Source: CAVQBP01 sp964448105
GTDB lineage: Bacteria > Bacteroidota > Ignavibacteria > Ignavibacteriales > Ignavibacteriaceae
Length of the DNA: 64,000 nucleotides
NCBI GenBank assembly: GCA_964448105.1
Contig: CAYUVK010000009.1
Span: 1-64,000 of the forward strand
Direction: 5' to 3'
Both the position numbers and the translations under genes were made by a program. Of the stretch, positions 46,783 through 55,128 are shown one piece after another (position 1 is the first letter of the stretch; every line of letters starts with the position of its first letter). The notes under the pieces were generated by a model that was not told the origin of the DNA, did no database searches, and worked only from the letters and a program-made list of their open reading frames with translations.

Positions 46783-47199
46783 ATGGAAAAAACAGAAGTT
46801 CTAAACAGTTCTCAAAAGGAAATCTTAAATCTTATTAAAAGTATTAACAGAGCCTGGTTAGGAGGGAGGATAGAAGATTTAAGAAAATATTTTCACAATA
46901 ATATTATTATGATTTCTCCTGATTTTAATAACCGCATGACCGGCTCAGAGGAGATAATAAAAAGTTATAAAGATTTTTACAGCAACAGCAAAACTTACAG
47001 TTTTGATGAGTCAGATTTTCATGTAGAACTATTTGATAAAACAGCAACTGCAGATTATTTATATCATATTGTTTATGAAATAAATAATAAAAAGTATGAT
47101 GGAACGGGAAGGGAAATATGGACTTTTTCCAATACAAACAATTATTGGCTGGCTGTTTGGAGATTTATGACTAATGTTGTTGATAAGGAAGTAAGTTAG
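46783..47199 (+). CDS. NTF2-like (SnoaL/DUF4440-type) protein
   Basis: 138-residue soluble protein with the cone-shaped NTF2-like fold pattern. A first helix, ILNLIKSINRAWLGGRIEDL, is followed by YFHNNIIMISPDFNNRMTGS, then EEIIKSYKDFYSN, and C-terminal strands ending GREIWTFSNTNNYWLAVWRF. The Trp/Arg-rich last strand is typical of DUF4440 and SnoaL-like proteins. The start is supported by GAGG upstream. Members include ketosteroid isomerase-like enzymes and binding proteins; the ligand is unknown. A GGTATA-rich repeat follows. Confidence 0.75.
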   Translation: MEKTEVLNSSQKEILNLIKSINRAWLGGRIEDLRKYFHNNIIMISPDFNNRMTGSEEIIKSYKDFYSNSKTYSFDESDFHVELFDKTATADYLYHIVYEINNKKYDGTGREIWTFSNTNNYWLAVWRFMTNVVDKEVS

Positions 47200-47203
47200 A
47201 TAA

Positions 47204-47291
47204 CTGGTATAGAGGTATATTGGTATAAAGGTATAGAGGGTATAAGGGCACGGGTTACAATATATCCATATACTTTTATACCCCTATACCC
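47204..47291. repeat. GGTATA-type short tandem motif with closing hairpin
   Basis: Four to five near-copies of GGTATA(G/A/T) at 7-9 nt intervals (TGGTATAGAGG, TATTGGTATAAAGG, TATAGAGGGTATA) run from 47204 to 47246. About 35 nt later CCCCTATACCC (47281-47291) is complementary to the GGTATAGAGG unit with one mismatch, and TATACTTTTATA lies before it. It can fold as a long imperfect hairpin between the NTF2-like gene and the transporter. Confidence 0.6.
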
Positions 47292-47394
47292 TTGCTTTAA
47301 AAATCCTGCTAACTTCAATTCTTATTTTTTCTTTAAATACATATTTCATAAATTCTTTATCTAAATTTAAATTCTTAAAACAAACTTCAGCATT

Positions 47395-48687
47395 ATGAAA
47401 AACAGAACCTCCTTCCCAAAAGTATTCTGGATTGCCAATACTATAGAAATCCTTGAAAGATTTGCATATTACGGGATTTATATGGGCTTTGGTATTTATA
47501 TGGAATATCTTGGCTATACCAAAGCAGAGCTTGGAATTGTTCAAAGTCTTTTTTTGTTATTTTCTTATGTGGTTCCTGTTTTTTCAGGTACATTTGCAGA
47601 CAAATTCGGATTTAAAAAAGTTTTAATTGTTGCATACTTAGCTTACCTTCCTTCGATTCTACTTTTAATTATTACAAAATCTTTCTCAGGAATTGCTTTG
47701 ACGATGTTGAGCATTGGTTTAGCTGCAGGAATTTTCAAACCATTAATTTCCGGTACTGTTAGGGTAGTTTCCGACAAAACTAATAAAACTCTCGGCTTTG
47801 GAATTTTTTATGCTATGGTGAACGTTGGGGCATCTTTCGGACCCATTGTAGCAGGTAATTTGAGAGCAATATCATGGAATTACGCTTTTTTGGCTGCAGC
47901 AATTGGAATAATATTGATGCTGCTGATAACAATTTTCTTTTATAAAGAACCTCCCCGTGAAATTGAAGGAATAAGCCTTAAACAAAAGTTTAAAGATATG
48001 AGAGTTGCTCTTTCCGACTACAAATTTTTAATATTTCTAATTTTGCTGGGAATATTTTTCTGGCTCCCCTTCTGGTCATTCTTTAATCTCCTAGCAATTT
48101 ATATTGATCGAAATCTTAATACGGTGAGTTTGTACCAATCCTTAAAAGGAGTTTTCGGTGCCGGATTTGCATCCATCTTTTCCGAAGATACCGGGAACGG
48201 GACAAGACGTGTGCTCGGAGAAACTATAGCTAATACAGGTTATGTTATAATTATTTTTCAAATTATAATTTCAAGGACATTTGAAAAGTTTAAAGCTTTA
48301 CCTTCATTTTTATTTGGTTTATTTGTTACCGGGATTAGTTTCCTGGTTATAGCTTATGCAAAAATCGGCGCTTCCGAATGGATCTTCTTTGGAATATTTT
48401 TATTTGCAATTGGTGAAATGATCTCTTCTCCTAGAATCCAGGAGTATATTACATGGATTGCACCAAAAGAAAAGGCCGGGCTTTATATGGGATCAAACTT
48501 TTTAGCAACCGGTTTAGGCGGAGCTTTAAGCGGGGTTATTTATACTTCACTTTACGGGTATTTCCGTGATAGTTTAAATCAGCCCGAATATGTTTGGTTT
48601 ACTTTAGCTGTAAACATATTCCTGGGAATACTGGTAATCTTCATTTTTACAAAAACATTAGGTGAATTTAAAGAACTAGAAGAATAA
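47395..48687 (+). CDS. POT-like MFS peptide transporter
   Basis: 430-residue membrane protein with about 12 helices. Helix 1 carries the proton-dependent oligopeptide transporter signature ExxERFxYYG as IEILERFAYYGIYMGF. GTFADKFGFKKVLIV is the MFS motif-A-like loop. FGIFYAMVNVGASFGPIVAG in helix 5 corresponds to the POT 'FYxxINxG' region, with MVNVG. It is shorter than the paralogue at 13955 and lacks its charged central loop. It probably imports di- or tripeptides or related compounds with protons. The substrate is inferred from motif only. Confidence 0.87.
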   Translation: MKNRTSFPKVFWIANTIEILERFAYYGIYMGFGIYMEYLGYTKAELGIVQSLFLLFSYVVPVFSGTFADKFGFKKVLIVAYLAYLPSILLLIITKSFSGIALTMLSIGLAAGIFKPLISGTVRVVSDKTNKTLGFGIFYAMVNVGASFGPIVAGNLRAISWNYAFLAAAIGIILMLLITIFFYKEPPREIEGISLKQKFKDMRVALSDYKFLIFLILLGIFFWLPFWSFFNLLAIYIDRNLNTVSLYQSLKGVFGAGFASIFSEDTGNGTRRVLGETIANTGYVIIIFQIIISRTFEKFKALPSFLFGLFVTGISFLVIAYAKIGASEWIFFGIFLFAIGEMISSPRIQEYITWIAPKEKAGLYMGSNFLATGLGGALSGVIYTSLYGYFRDSLNQPEYVWFTLAVNIFLGILVIFIFTKTLGEFKELEE

Positions 48688-48881
48688 TAAAGCATGGATG
48701 CATGAAGTGCATCGGTTGCATGTTTGTGTGCCTGAACCGGTCTTCGCAAAAGCTTCCGGCTTCATTAACATTATCCAGAACAGGTCGCCTGGCAGCCTTG
48801 AATTAAGCTCGCATAAAAGGAATTAGAATGAAGAACAAAATGAATCGTTTAAAACTTTAAATAATATTTAAGGGATATTTT

Positions 48882-50672
48882 ATGAAAATTTTTATATCAA
48901 CTTTTATATTAATGTTACAAATAGTATTTGCGCAAACTGCTCCGCTTATAATTAATACGGATAACAGGGATTGTACATCTTTAAACGGGAAATGGCGGAC
49001 GATCATAGATCCTTATGAAATTGGGTATTATGATTACAGGTACATGCCAAGTAATAACGGATTTTTTCTAAATAAAAAACCTCAATCAAAAACTGATTTA
49101 ATAGAATATGATTTCGATAAATCAGCCATGCTGGATGTTCCTGGTGATTGGAATACACAAAATGATAAACTGTTTTTATATGAAGGAACAATCTGGTACA
49201 AGAAAGATTTCGATTACAAAAGGAAATCCGGGAAAAGATTATTTATCTATTTTGGAGCTGCAAATTATAAAGCTGATGTATATTTAAACGGGAAAAAATT
49301 AGGCGAGCATTTCGGGGGTTTCACTCCTTTTAATTTTGAAATCACTGACCTTGTAAAAGAAAAAGATAATTTCGTGATTGCAAAAGTTGACGACAAACGT
49401 ATGAGGGAAGGTGTTCCAACTTTAAATACCGATTGGTGGAATTACGGCGGCTTAACACGTGATGTAAAATTGATTGAAGTTCCTTCAACATTTATAAGAG
49501 ATTATTTTATACAGCTTAAAAAAGGTTCTGCTAGTCAGGTCTCGGGTTGGGTACAGCTCGATGGAGATAATAGAGAACAAAATGTAACTATAAAAATACC
49601 TGAAGCTAATATTCAAACAAAAGTAAAAACCAACAGCGATGGTTTTGCAAAATTAGATTTTGATGCAAACTTAACTCTCTGGTCGCCTGATAATCCAAAG
49701 CTTTATAATGTAATTTTAGAATCGGAAACAGATACGGTAAAAGACCAAATTGGATTTAGGACAATTGAAACTAAGGGAATAGATATTTTACTAAACGGAA
49801 AACCGATTTTTCTTAGAGGAATATCAATTCATGAAGAAGCCCCAATCCGTTCAGGGAGAGCATTCAGTAAAGAAGATGCAGAAATTTTACTTGGCTGGGC
49901 TAAAGAACTTAATTGTAATTTTGTCCGGTTAGCTCATTACCCTCATAATGAACATATGACAAGGATGGCAGACAAAATGGGAATTTTAGTCTGGTCGGAA
50001 ATTCCTGTTTACTGGACAATTTTATGGGATAATGACTCCACTCTTGTAAATGCAAAAAGTCAGCTTAGAGAAGAAATAACCCGGGATAAAAATAAGGCAT
50101 CAATAATTTTATGGTCAATGTCGAATGAAACTCCAATAAGTGAACCCAGGTTAAAATTTTTAACTTCATTACAAGAGTTAGCAAGACAGCTTGATCCAAC
50201 CCGTTTAATTACAGCTGCACTAGAAAGACATTATACTAATGATACTACATTAATGATTGACGATCCCTTTGGAAAATATCTCGATGTAATAGGAGATAAC
50301 GAGTACATTGGATGGTATGACGGCTTACCTTCAAAAGCTGATAATTTAGTCTGGAAATGTGCTTATAATAAACCTGTAATTATAAGTGAATTTGGAGCCG
50401 GAGCTTTATACGGAAAGCACGGTGATGATTTAACTAAATGGACTGAAGAATACCAGGCAAATGTTTACCGGCATCAAGTTAATATGCTAAAAAAAGTATT
50501 ATTCATAAAAGGGATGACTCCATGGATATTAATGGATTTCCGCTCGCCGAGAAGGGTGCTTCCGGACATCCAGGATTTCTGGAACAGGAAAGGTTTAATT
50601 TCAAATAGAGGAGAAAAGAAGGAAGCGTTTTATATCTTACAAAATTTTTATAAAGGGTTGGAAAACAAATAA
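48882..50672 (+). CDS. glycoside hydrolase family 2 beta-glucuronidase (predicted)
   Basis: 596 residues with an N-terminal signal (KIFISTFILMLQIVFAQ). GH2 domain order: jelly-roll sugar-binding domain (NGKWRTIIDPYEIGYYDYRY, LDVPGDWN, YFGAANYKADVYLNGKKLG), immunoglobulin-like domain, then the TIM barrel. Glu416 in WSMSNETPISEP is the acid/base and Glu503 in VIISEFGAGALYG is the nucleophile. Asn568-Arg-Lys570-Gly (WNRKGLISNRG) is the NxKG motif that recognises the glucuronate carboxylate in beta-glucuronidases, at nearly the E. coli positions. It therefore probably cleaves glucuronides from host or plant glycans in the periplasm. An aldo/keto reductase gene converges from the other side. Confidence 0.9.
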   Translation: MKIFISTFILMLQIVFAQTAPLIINTDNRDCTSLNGKWRTIIDPYEIGYYDYRYMPSNNGFFLNKKPQSKTDLIEYDFDKSAMLDVPGDWNTQNDKLFLYEGTIWYKKDFDYKRKSGKRLFIYFGAANYKADVYLNGKKLGEHFGGFTPFNFEITDLVKEKDNFVIAKVDDKRMREGVPTLNTDWWNYGGLTRDVKLIEVPSTFIRDYFIQLKKGSASQVSGWVQLDGDNREQNVTIKIPEANIQTKVKTNSDGFAKLDFDANLTLWSPDNPKLYNVILESETDTVKDQIGFRTIETKGIDILLNGKPIFLRGISIHEEAPIRSGRAFSKEDAEILLGWAKELNCNFVRLAHYPHNEHMTRMADKMGILVWSEIPVYWTILWDNDSTLVNAKSQLREEITRDKNKASIILWSMSNETPISEPRLKFLTSLQELARQLDPTRLITAALERHYTNDTTLMIDDPFGKYLDVIGDNEYIGWYDGLPSKADNLVWKCAYNKPVIISEFGAGALYGKHGDDLTKWTEEYQANVYRHQVNMLKKVLFIKGMTPWILMDFRSPRRVLPDIQDFWNRKGLISNRGEKKEAFYILQNFYKGLENK

Positions 50673-50724
50673 GTTATTATTTGTGTAGGATTTGTTTGAT
50701 TAGATAATCGAAATCCAATCAACC

Positions 50725-50752
50725 GTAGAGACGAGGCATGCCTCGTCTCTAC
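50725..50752. repeat. perfect 28-nt palindrome
   Basis: 14-bp arms GTAGAGACGAGGCA and TGCCTCGTCTCTAC are exactly complementary with no loop. It lies in the 92-bp gap between convergent genes and could form a stem in transcripts from both sides. Related copy at 36232. Such GTAGAGACG palindromes occur dispersed in many unrelated bacteria. Confidence 0.85.
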
Positions 50753-50764
50753 ATCGTTTTCTAT

Positions 50765-51760
50765 TTATCTAATAAGTTCAAGTTTATTTAATTCTTTTGT
50801 AATACACTCTATATCTTCAGGACTTAATTTTATATCCGCAGCTTTTGCATTTTCTACGGCTTGTTTTGGATTCCTTGCACCAACCAGAGCTATTGTGATT
50901 CCGGGCTGTTCAATGGTCCAGCGAATAACTAACTGCGCGAGGGTAACTTTTTTCTCATTTGCTAAAGGTTTAATCTTATCAAGGAAAGCATTTGTAAGTT
51001 TTATATTTTCATCTTTAAAATAGAATGAATTGTTCCTAAGATCCCCTTCAGGAAATTTATGGCCCGGTTTCATTTTGCCGGTAAGTATTCCTAACTGCAA
51101 AGGGCTGTAAGCTAAAATTGATTTTTTATTTTTAATTACATAAGGAACCAATTCATCTTCAATTCCCTTTCTCAACATGCTGTAAGGGACTTGATCAGAT
51201 AATAGTGGTATATATTTTTCAGCTTCTTTCATTTGTGATGCATCATAATTACATACCCCGGCATACCGTACCTTTCCATCTTTTATGAGCTGACTGACCG
51301 CTTCCATTGTTTCCCGGACAGGTGTTGTCGGATCGTACCAATGTATCTGGTAAAGATCAATATAATCTGTACCTAGTCTCCTTAAACTATCTTCACATTC
51401 CTTCATAATACCTTCCTTGGAGGCATATTTGTGCAGGTTAATAGGATTACCCTGATTATCCTTACTTTTAAAATAGAATTGTCCTTTAGACGTATCCCAG
51501 CGTAAGCCGTATTTAGTTAAAATCTGCACTTTATCCCTGGGCAATATTTTAATTGCTTCGCCTACTACCTCTTCACTAGTACCTTGACCGTAAACAGGAG
51601 CAGTATCAATTGAAGTTACACCGGAGTCATAAGCAGCTCTAATTGCATTAACTGCTTCATTGCGTTCCTGCCCTCCCCACATCCATCCGCCTGTAGCCCA
51701 GGCACCGAATGTAACTGCCGAAATCTTCAAATCCGACTTTCCTAATTTTCTATATTCCAT
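50765..51760 (-). CDS. aldo/keto reductase
   Basis: 331-residue NADPH-dependent oxidoreductase with the (alpha/beta)8 AKR fold. MEYRKLGKSDLKISAVTFGAW is the usual start. The tetrad is visible: Asp and Tyr in SIDTAPVYGQGTSEEVVGEA, Lys in QILTKYGLRW, and His in DLYQIHWYDPTTPVRET. The cofactor-binding end is IALVGARNPKQAVEN. It is closest in style to AKRs of the sugar- or aldehyde-reducing (AKR11/12-like) groups. It is convergent with the GH2 gene and monocistronic. Confidence 0.95.
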   Translation of the reverse strand: MEYRKLGKSDLKISAVTFGAWATGGWMWGGQERNEAVNAIRAAYDSGVTSIDTAPVYGQGTSEEVVGEAIKILPRDKVQILTKYGLRWDTSKGQFYFKSKDNQGNPINLHKYASKEGIMKECEDSLRRLGTDYIDLYQIHWYDPTTPVRETMEAVSQLIKDGKVRYAGVCNYDASQMKEAEKYIPLLSDQVPYSMLRKGIEDELVPYVIKNKKSILAYSPLQLGILTGKMKPGHKFPEGDLRNNSFYFKDENIKLTNAFLDKIKPLANEKKVTLAQLVIRWTIEQPGITIALVGARNPKQAVENAKAADIKLSPEDIECITKELNKLELIR

Positions 51761-51974
51761 CTTTTTTCCTTCATTTTTATATTAGGATTATTCATATAGA
51801 AATCTTAATCTTACTTTTTCCGAAGGAAATCCCTTCGCGATAATCCTAATCTTAATCTTCAATTAATAAATTCAGAATGATTAATCTCATTGTGTTTGAT
51901 TACAAAATTATTAGTTCGTGAGTGCGATGGCAAGTACTTATTGCCAAATTCTAACGGGCTTGTTAAGAAAAACA

Positions 51975-52002
51975 AAACCCCGATTTTTAATGACCGGGGT
52001 TT
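51975..52002 (-). terminator. intrinsic terminator of the HEAT-repeat gene
   Basis: On the minus strand AAACCCCG is followed by a 12-nt loop and CGGGGTTT, then TGTTTTTCTT. Stem 51975-51982 with 51995-52002. It lies 46 bp after the stop of the 52048-52488 gene. Confidence 0.75.
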
Positions 52003-52047
52003 ATTATAGGAGGAGTCGTTTGAGTCTTTCTTCCATCAATTTTTTGC

Positions 52048-52488
52048 TCACTTATTTGAAACATTTAAATTGTTTGAAAAGGATTTAGTATTCTGAAATC
52101 CTGCAAGTATTGCATTTCCCATTTTCTTAACCACAGGATCAACATCATTCTTGGCTAATTTTTCAACAGCATTCACAGCTTCTGGATTTCCAATCTTATA
52201 AAGAGCAAGTGCTATTAAAACTCTTGTGTTTGGATTTGATTCTTTAGCTAATTGTTTAACCAAAGGTTCAATAAGCCCTTCAATTTCATAAAATCCTGCA
52301 AAATAAATGCAGTTGGTTTTTAAACCTAAATTATCAGATGCAATCCCTACTGCTAAATTTTGAACCATCTGCTCAGGTATTTCGGTTTTATCAGCTTTTA
52401 AATTCATTGCAAAGGCACTGCTTGATAAAATCATTGCAGCTATAACTACTGCTGCAACCTTTACTATTTTGTTTCTTCCTGTTTTCAT
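52048..52488 (-). CDS. small exported HEAT-repeat protein
   Basis: 146 residues with a signal-type N-terminus (VVIAAMILSSSAFAMN). The rest resembles two to three HEAT/Armadillo-like helices: LKTNCIYFAGFYEIEGLIEP, LVKQLAKESNPNTRVLIALA and KIGNPEAVNAVEKLAKNDVD. Such short periplasmic HEAT proteins are common in Ignavibacteria and may be scaffolds. No enzyme motif is seen. A clear terminator follows. Confidence 0.78.
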   Translation of the reverse strand: MKTGRNKIVKVAAVVIAAMILSSSAFAMNLKADKTEIPEQMVQNLAVGIASDNLGLKTNCIYFAGFYEIEGLIEPLVKQLAKESNPNTRVLIALALYKIGNPEAVNAVEKLAKNDVDPVVKKMGNAILAGFQNTKSFSNNLNVSNK

Positions 52489-52630
52489 TTTGTATCTCCT
52501 TTTAATTATGTAAGAGTTATTGTTGTTAAATATCTGATGTAAAATTAAAAGGTTGAATTGTAACAGGTGTCATTTACAAGTAAACGGTTGTAAAAACTTG
52601 TCACGTATTAAATAATTAACGTGTTTTAAT

Positions 52631-52660
52631 TGTAGGGGACGCAAATTTGCGTCCCCTACA
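52631..52660. repeat. perfect 30-nt palindrome (GGGGACGCAAA type)
   Basis: 15-bp arms TGTAGGGGACGCAAA and TTTGCGTCCCCTACA are exactly complementary. Imperfect relatives lie at 63673-63703 and 61640-61665. It sits 30 bp beyond the orphan sorting-domain tail at 52690. Confidence 0.85.
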
Positions 52661-52689
52661 TACCGTAGTGAAGGGAAGGCAGCAACAAA

Positions 52690-52790
52690 TTATTTCAAGA
52701 TGATAAACTTCTTTGTACTTACAAAATTACCTGCAGTTATCCTATAGAAATAAACACCGGAAGCAAGACTCAAATTAAAGTTAACCGGAA
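52690..52790 (-). pseudogene. orphan T9SS sorting-domain tail
   Basis: The minus strand encodes NFNLSLASGVYFYRITAGNF and VSTKKFIILK before a TAA at 52690. This is the last third of a type IX sorting domain without an N-terminal part. A stop lies upstream in frame. The DNA closely matches the end of the M1 peptidase gene at 61698, including flanking non-coding bases, so it is probably a copy left by recombination. Confidence 0.75.
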
Positions 52791-52804
52791 TGCTTTTTTA
52801 TTTT

Positions 52805-53518
52805 TTAGGATTTTATTTGAGCTACTTTTTTGTTCTTTCTCTGTTTTATAACTACCCACAATATTATTGCTATAACACATATGGACCCGGCAATAAATAG
52901 AGAAAGGCTCAAATTATTTTCTACAGGTGTAGCCGTAAGCGTTATATTATCAAAATAACCATCATTATCTAATCCATTTCGCCGGTGCGCAATTAATTGA
53001 ACTCTTATAAAACGGGTATAAACCGGGGCAATTAAACTTTCTGTTACCTTCTGCCACTCACTTACTGATGAAATAGTATCACTGCTAAAAGTGTAAAGTT
53101 GTTTACTTTTTGATTTATCCAAACACATAATGGTAATTATTGTCTGGTCAGGAGGATACTGTAAATAAGATCTTAAATAACCGATGAATATAAACTGTTG
53201 TTTATGTGCATTAATGCCGCCGGCATACTTTTCAAGATTGATATCCTGCTGAAGTATGCCCAAAGAATCCTGCCCTTCAAAAAAAAGATATTTGCCGTTT
53301 TGCGCCAAGGCATAAGCGTGAGTAATGCTGTCGCCTTTAACAGATCTCCAATTACCTTTTACATTTGTCCATCCTCCAGGAATGCTGTCGTGTCTTGGTC
53401 TTTCTGCACTTCCGTTAATGATTAAATTGTGTATCGGCTCATTTTGTTTATTACATGATGTTATAAACAAAAGAATTACTCCTGAAGAGATTATAATATT
53501 CAAAATAAATTTTTTCAT
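52805..53518 (-). CDS. exported lipoprotein with C-terminal membrane anchor
   Basis: 237 residues. Signal FILNIIISSGVILLFITSC with a lipobox Cys at about 22, then a beta-rich region of about 170 residues: NLIINGSAERPRHDSIPGGW, GKYLFFEGQDSLGILQQDIN, QKVTESLIAPVYTRFIRVQL and NDGYFDNITLT. That layout resembles galactose-binding (carbohydrate-binding) jelly-roll domains. A single hydrophobic helix near the C-terminus (LSLFIAGSICVIAIILWVVI) is followed by basic residues, so the protein may be doubly anchored. No family is named. It lies near other exported proteins (53564 and 54392). Confidence 0.65.
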   Translation of the reverse strand: MKKFILNIIISSGVILLFITSCNKQNEPIHNLIINGSAERPRHDSIPGGWTNVKGNWRSVKGDSITHAYALAQNGKYLFFEGQDSLGILQQDINLEKYAGGINAHKQQFIFIGYLRSYLQYPPDQTIITIMCLDKSKSKQLYTFSSDTISSVSEWQKVTESLIAPVYTRFIRVQLIAHRRNGLDNDGYFDNITLTATPVENNLSLSLFIAGSICVIAIILWVVIKQRKNKKVAQIKS

Positions 53519-53563
53519 TTAATTAATGTCGTTGTCTAAGTAAATGTCAAATATTGTTTACAT

Positions 53564-54340
53564 TCAGTTTTTATCTTCAGTATAACCCACGGGTATCTGA
53601 AACATGCCGGCAGGAATTGATCTATGCTCCACTTTAGTAAGTTCAGTTACAGTGGAAGCACTTTTACCCTTCACTTCAATCTTAACCATGAAACCTTCGC
53701 AGCCCATTTGTTTCAATTTTTTCGCCACCTCCGGATCGCTCATGAAAATTCCGGTTTTTGATTCAAACTGATTCATCAATTTTTTTACAGATGCCGGTAC
53801 CGGTACATCATCACTTCTCCATATGTCGAAAGTATCTACATGTGAAGAAATTTTCGCTATGCTTATGTTAGAAATAATTCTTGCATGTACACATTTAAAG
53901 CCCAAAATTTTTTCTTCACCGATTTTTGAAACTGTGGACTGTATTTTTTCTCCAGTATTCTGATCACCTCTATCTATGTGATTTATCGTGTAGGTTTTTT
54001 CATCGTCTTCAATAGAAATGCTTTCATCAGGTTTATCTGAATGACCTATGACTACTATTGTAGATGTATGCTTATTACCGGAAAATGAATTAGTCATATT
54101 AATTTCTTTACGCATATCACCTTTTGAAGACATAAATATTTTAGTAACTCCCTGCATGCTAAAATTTTTTCCGGTTGAAGTTGTGGTTAATTCATAATAC
54201 ATATCATCACCGGAACTAATAGATGCTGAAGTCTTTGAAAAGCTCTCTTTGTCTCCCCTTGGCTTTCCATCTCCTTTAAACGAATAGAATAGAATTGTTC
54301 CCCCAAAAACAAGAAAAACAAATGTTTTTAAGTGTTGCAT
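53564..54340 (-). CDS. exported DUF4412-like protein
   Basis: 258 residues with an N-terminal hydrophobic segment (TFVFLVFGGTILFYSF). The rest resembles the DUF4412/GLPGLI-like group: MYYELTTTSTGKNFSMQGVT, IFMSSKGDMRKEINMTNS, EKILGFKCVHARIISNISI, DTFDIWRSDDVPVP and a C-terminal HRSIPAGMFQIPVGY. The family consists of periplasmic beta-sandwich proteins of unknown function. It is followed on the same strand by the 237-residue protein at 52805. Confidence 0.65.
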   Translation of the reverse strand: MQHLKTFVFLVFGGTILFYSFKGDGKPRGDKESFSKTSASISSGDDMYYELTTTSTGKNFSMQGVTKIFMSSKGDMRKEINMTNSFSGNKHTSTIVVIGHSDKPDESISIEDDEKTYTINHIDRGDQNTGEKIQSTVSKIGEEKILGFKCVHARIISNISIAKISSHVDTFDIWRSDDVPVPASVKKLMNQFESKTGIFMSDPEVAKKLKQMGCEGFMVKIEVKGKSASTVTELTKVEHRSIPAGMFQIPVGYTEDKN

Positions 54341-54391
54341 ATAATTTATTATTTTTTATTTATTAAAAAATATTTACCTGTTTGCTCTAAT

Positions 54392-54976
54392 TTATTCCGC
54401 GTTATATAATTTCTTCCAATCAGCCGATGTGGAAAATGGGATATCAAATTTTCCCTCCGTTACAGCAATGGTTTCCTTTGCTTTACTATCACCGCTTCCT
54501 TCTGATAAAGTATATTTGCCTGAGAAAGTTCCTGATACCCTTGCAGCATTTATTGAAGTTATAGTAACAGTTAAGGGATTATCCAGGTAGTTTATATAGC
54601 CTTTGGTTATATATCCTATATAGCTAAAAGTGGATGTAGCACTTAAAGTTGTTGAACCTTTCTTTCCCGGTACCTCAAACATCAATTTTTCTCCAGGCTC
54701 CTTCAAATCAGAAAGCCTAAAAAATATTTGTCCTTTGTCATCTCCTTTAAGATGGAAGGCTGCATTGATATTCTCATCAGTTCCGCTTCCAGAAAACTCT
54801 TTCCCATCAAGCATACAGGAGAAGCTGGCATCGCCATTAGAAGAAGCACCGGATGTTCCTCCATTATCAGATACAGTGTCTTTACCCCGGTTTTCAGCAC
54901 TACTTTTATTATTGCATGAAAAAAATAAAAATGATACTGAAAAACCAAGGACGATAAGTGTTCTTAATTGTTGCAT
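54392..54976 (-). CDS. lipoprotein of unknown function
   Basis: 194 residues from ATG 54976, chosen because AAGGA precedes it and the sequence then starts with a lipoprotein signal (QLRTLIVLGFSVSFLFFSC). The longer frame to 55105 adds 43 polar residues that would block export. The mature part is beta-rich (SFSCMLDGKEFSGSGTD, NAAFHLKGDDKGQIFFRLSD and SGTFSGKYTLSEGS) and resembles DUF6252-like periplasmic domains; I am not sure of the family. It is one of three adjacent exported proteins on the minus strand. Confidence 0.65.
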   Translation of the reverse strand: MQQLRTLIVLGFSVSFLFFSCNNKSSAENRGKDTVSDNGGTSGASSNGDASFSCMLDGKEFSGSGTDENINAAFHLKGDDKGQIFFRLSDLKEPGEKLMFEVPGKKGSTTLSATSTFSYIGYITKGYINYLDNPLTVTITSINAARVSGTFSGKYTLSEGSGDSKAKETIAVTEGKFDIPFSTSADWKKLYNAE

Positions 54977-55128
54977 AAATTTTTTCCTTATGATATTTTT
55001 TTTGTCAATATTTTGAATAAAAACTTTAACATTTGGAGTTCTATTTTTTCGATCTTCGAAATTCGTAAAATGTCGAAAGCCGAACAAAAGAATACTTAAT
55101 TTCAAATCCTCTGCGAAGCTATAAATTT

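Noticed and set aside
47284..47544. 86-residue minus-strand frame overlapping the POT-like gene start
   Set aside because: Antisense to a well-supported transporter N-terminus and to a hairpin repeat; no family resemblance.
54976..55105. longer N-terminus of the 54392 lipoprotein
   Set aside because: The 43 extra polar residues would bury a clean lipoprotein signal; AAGGA precedes the internal ATG.
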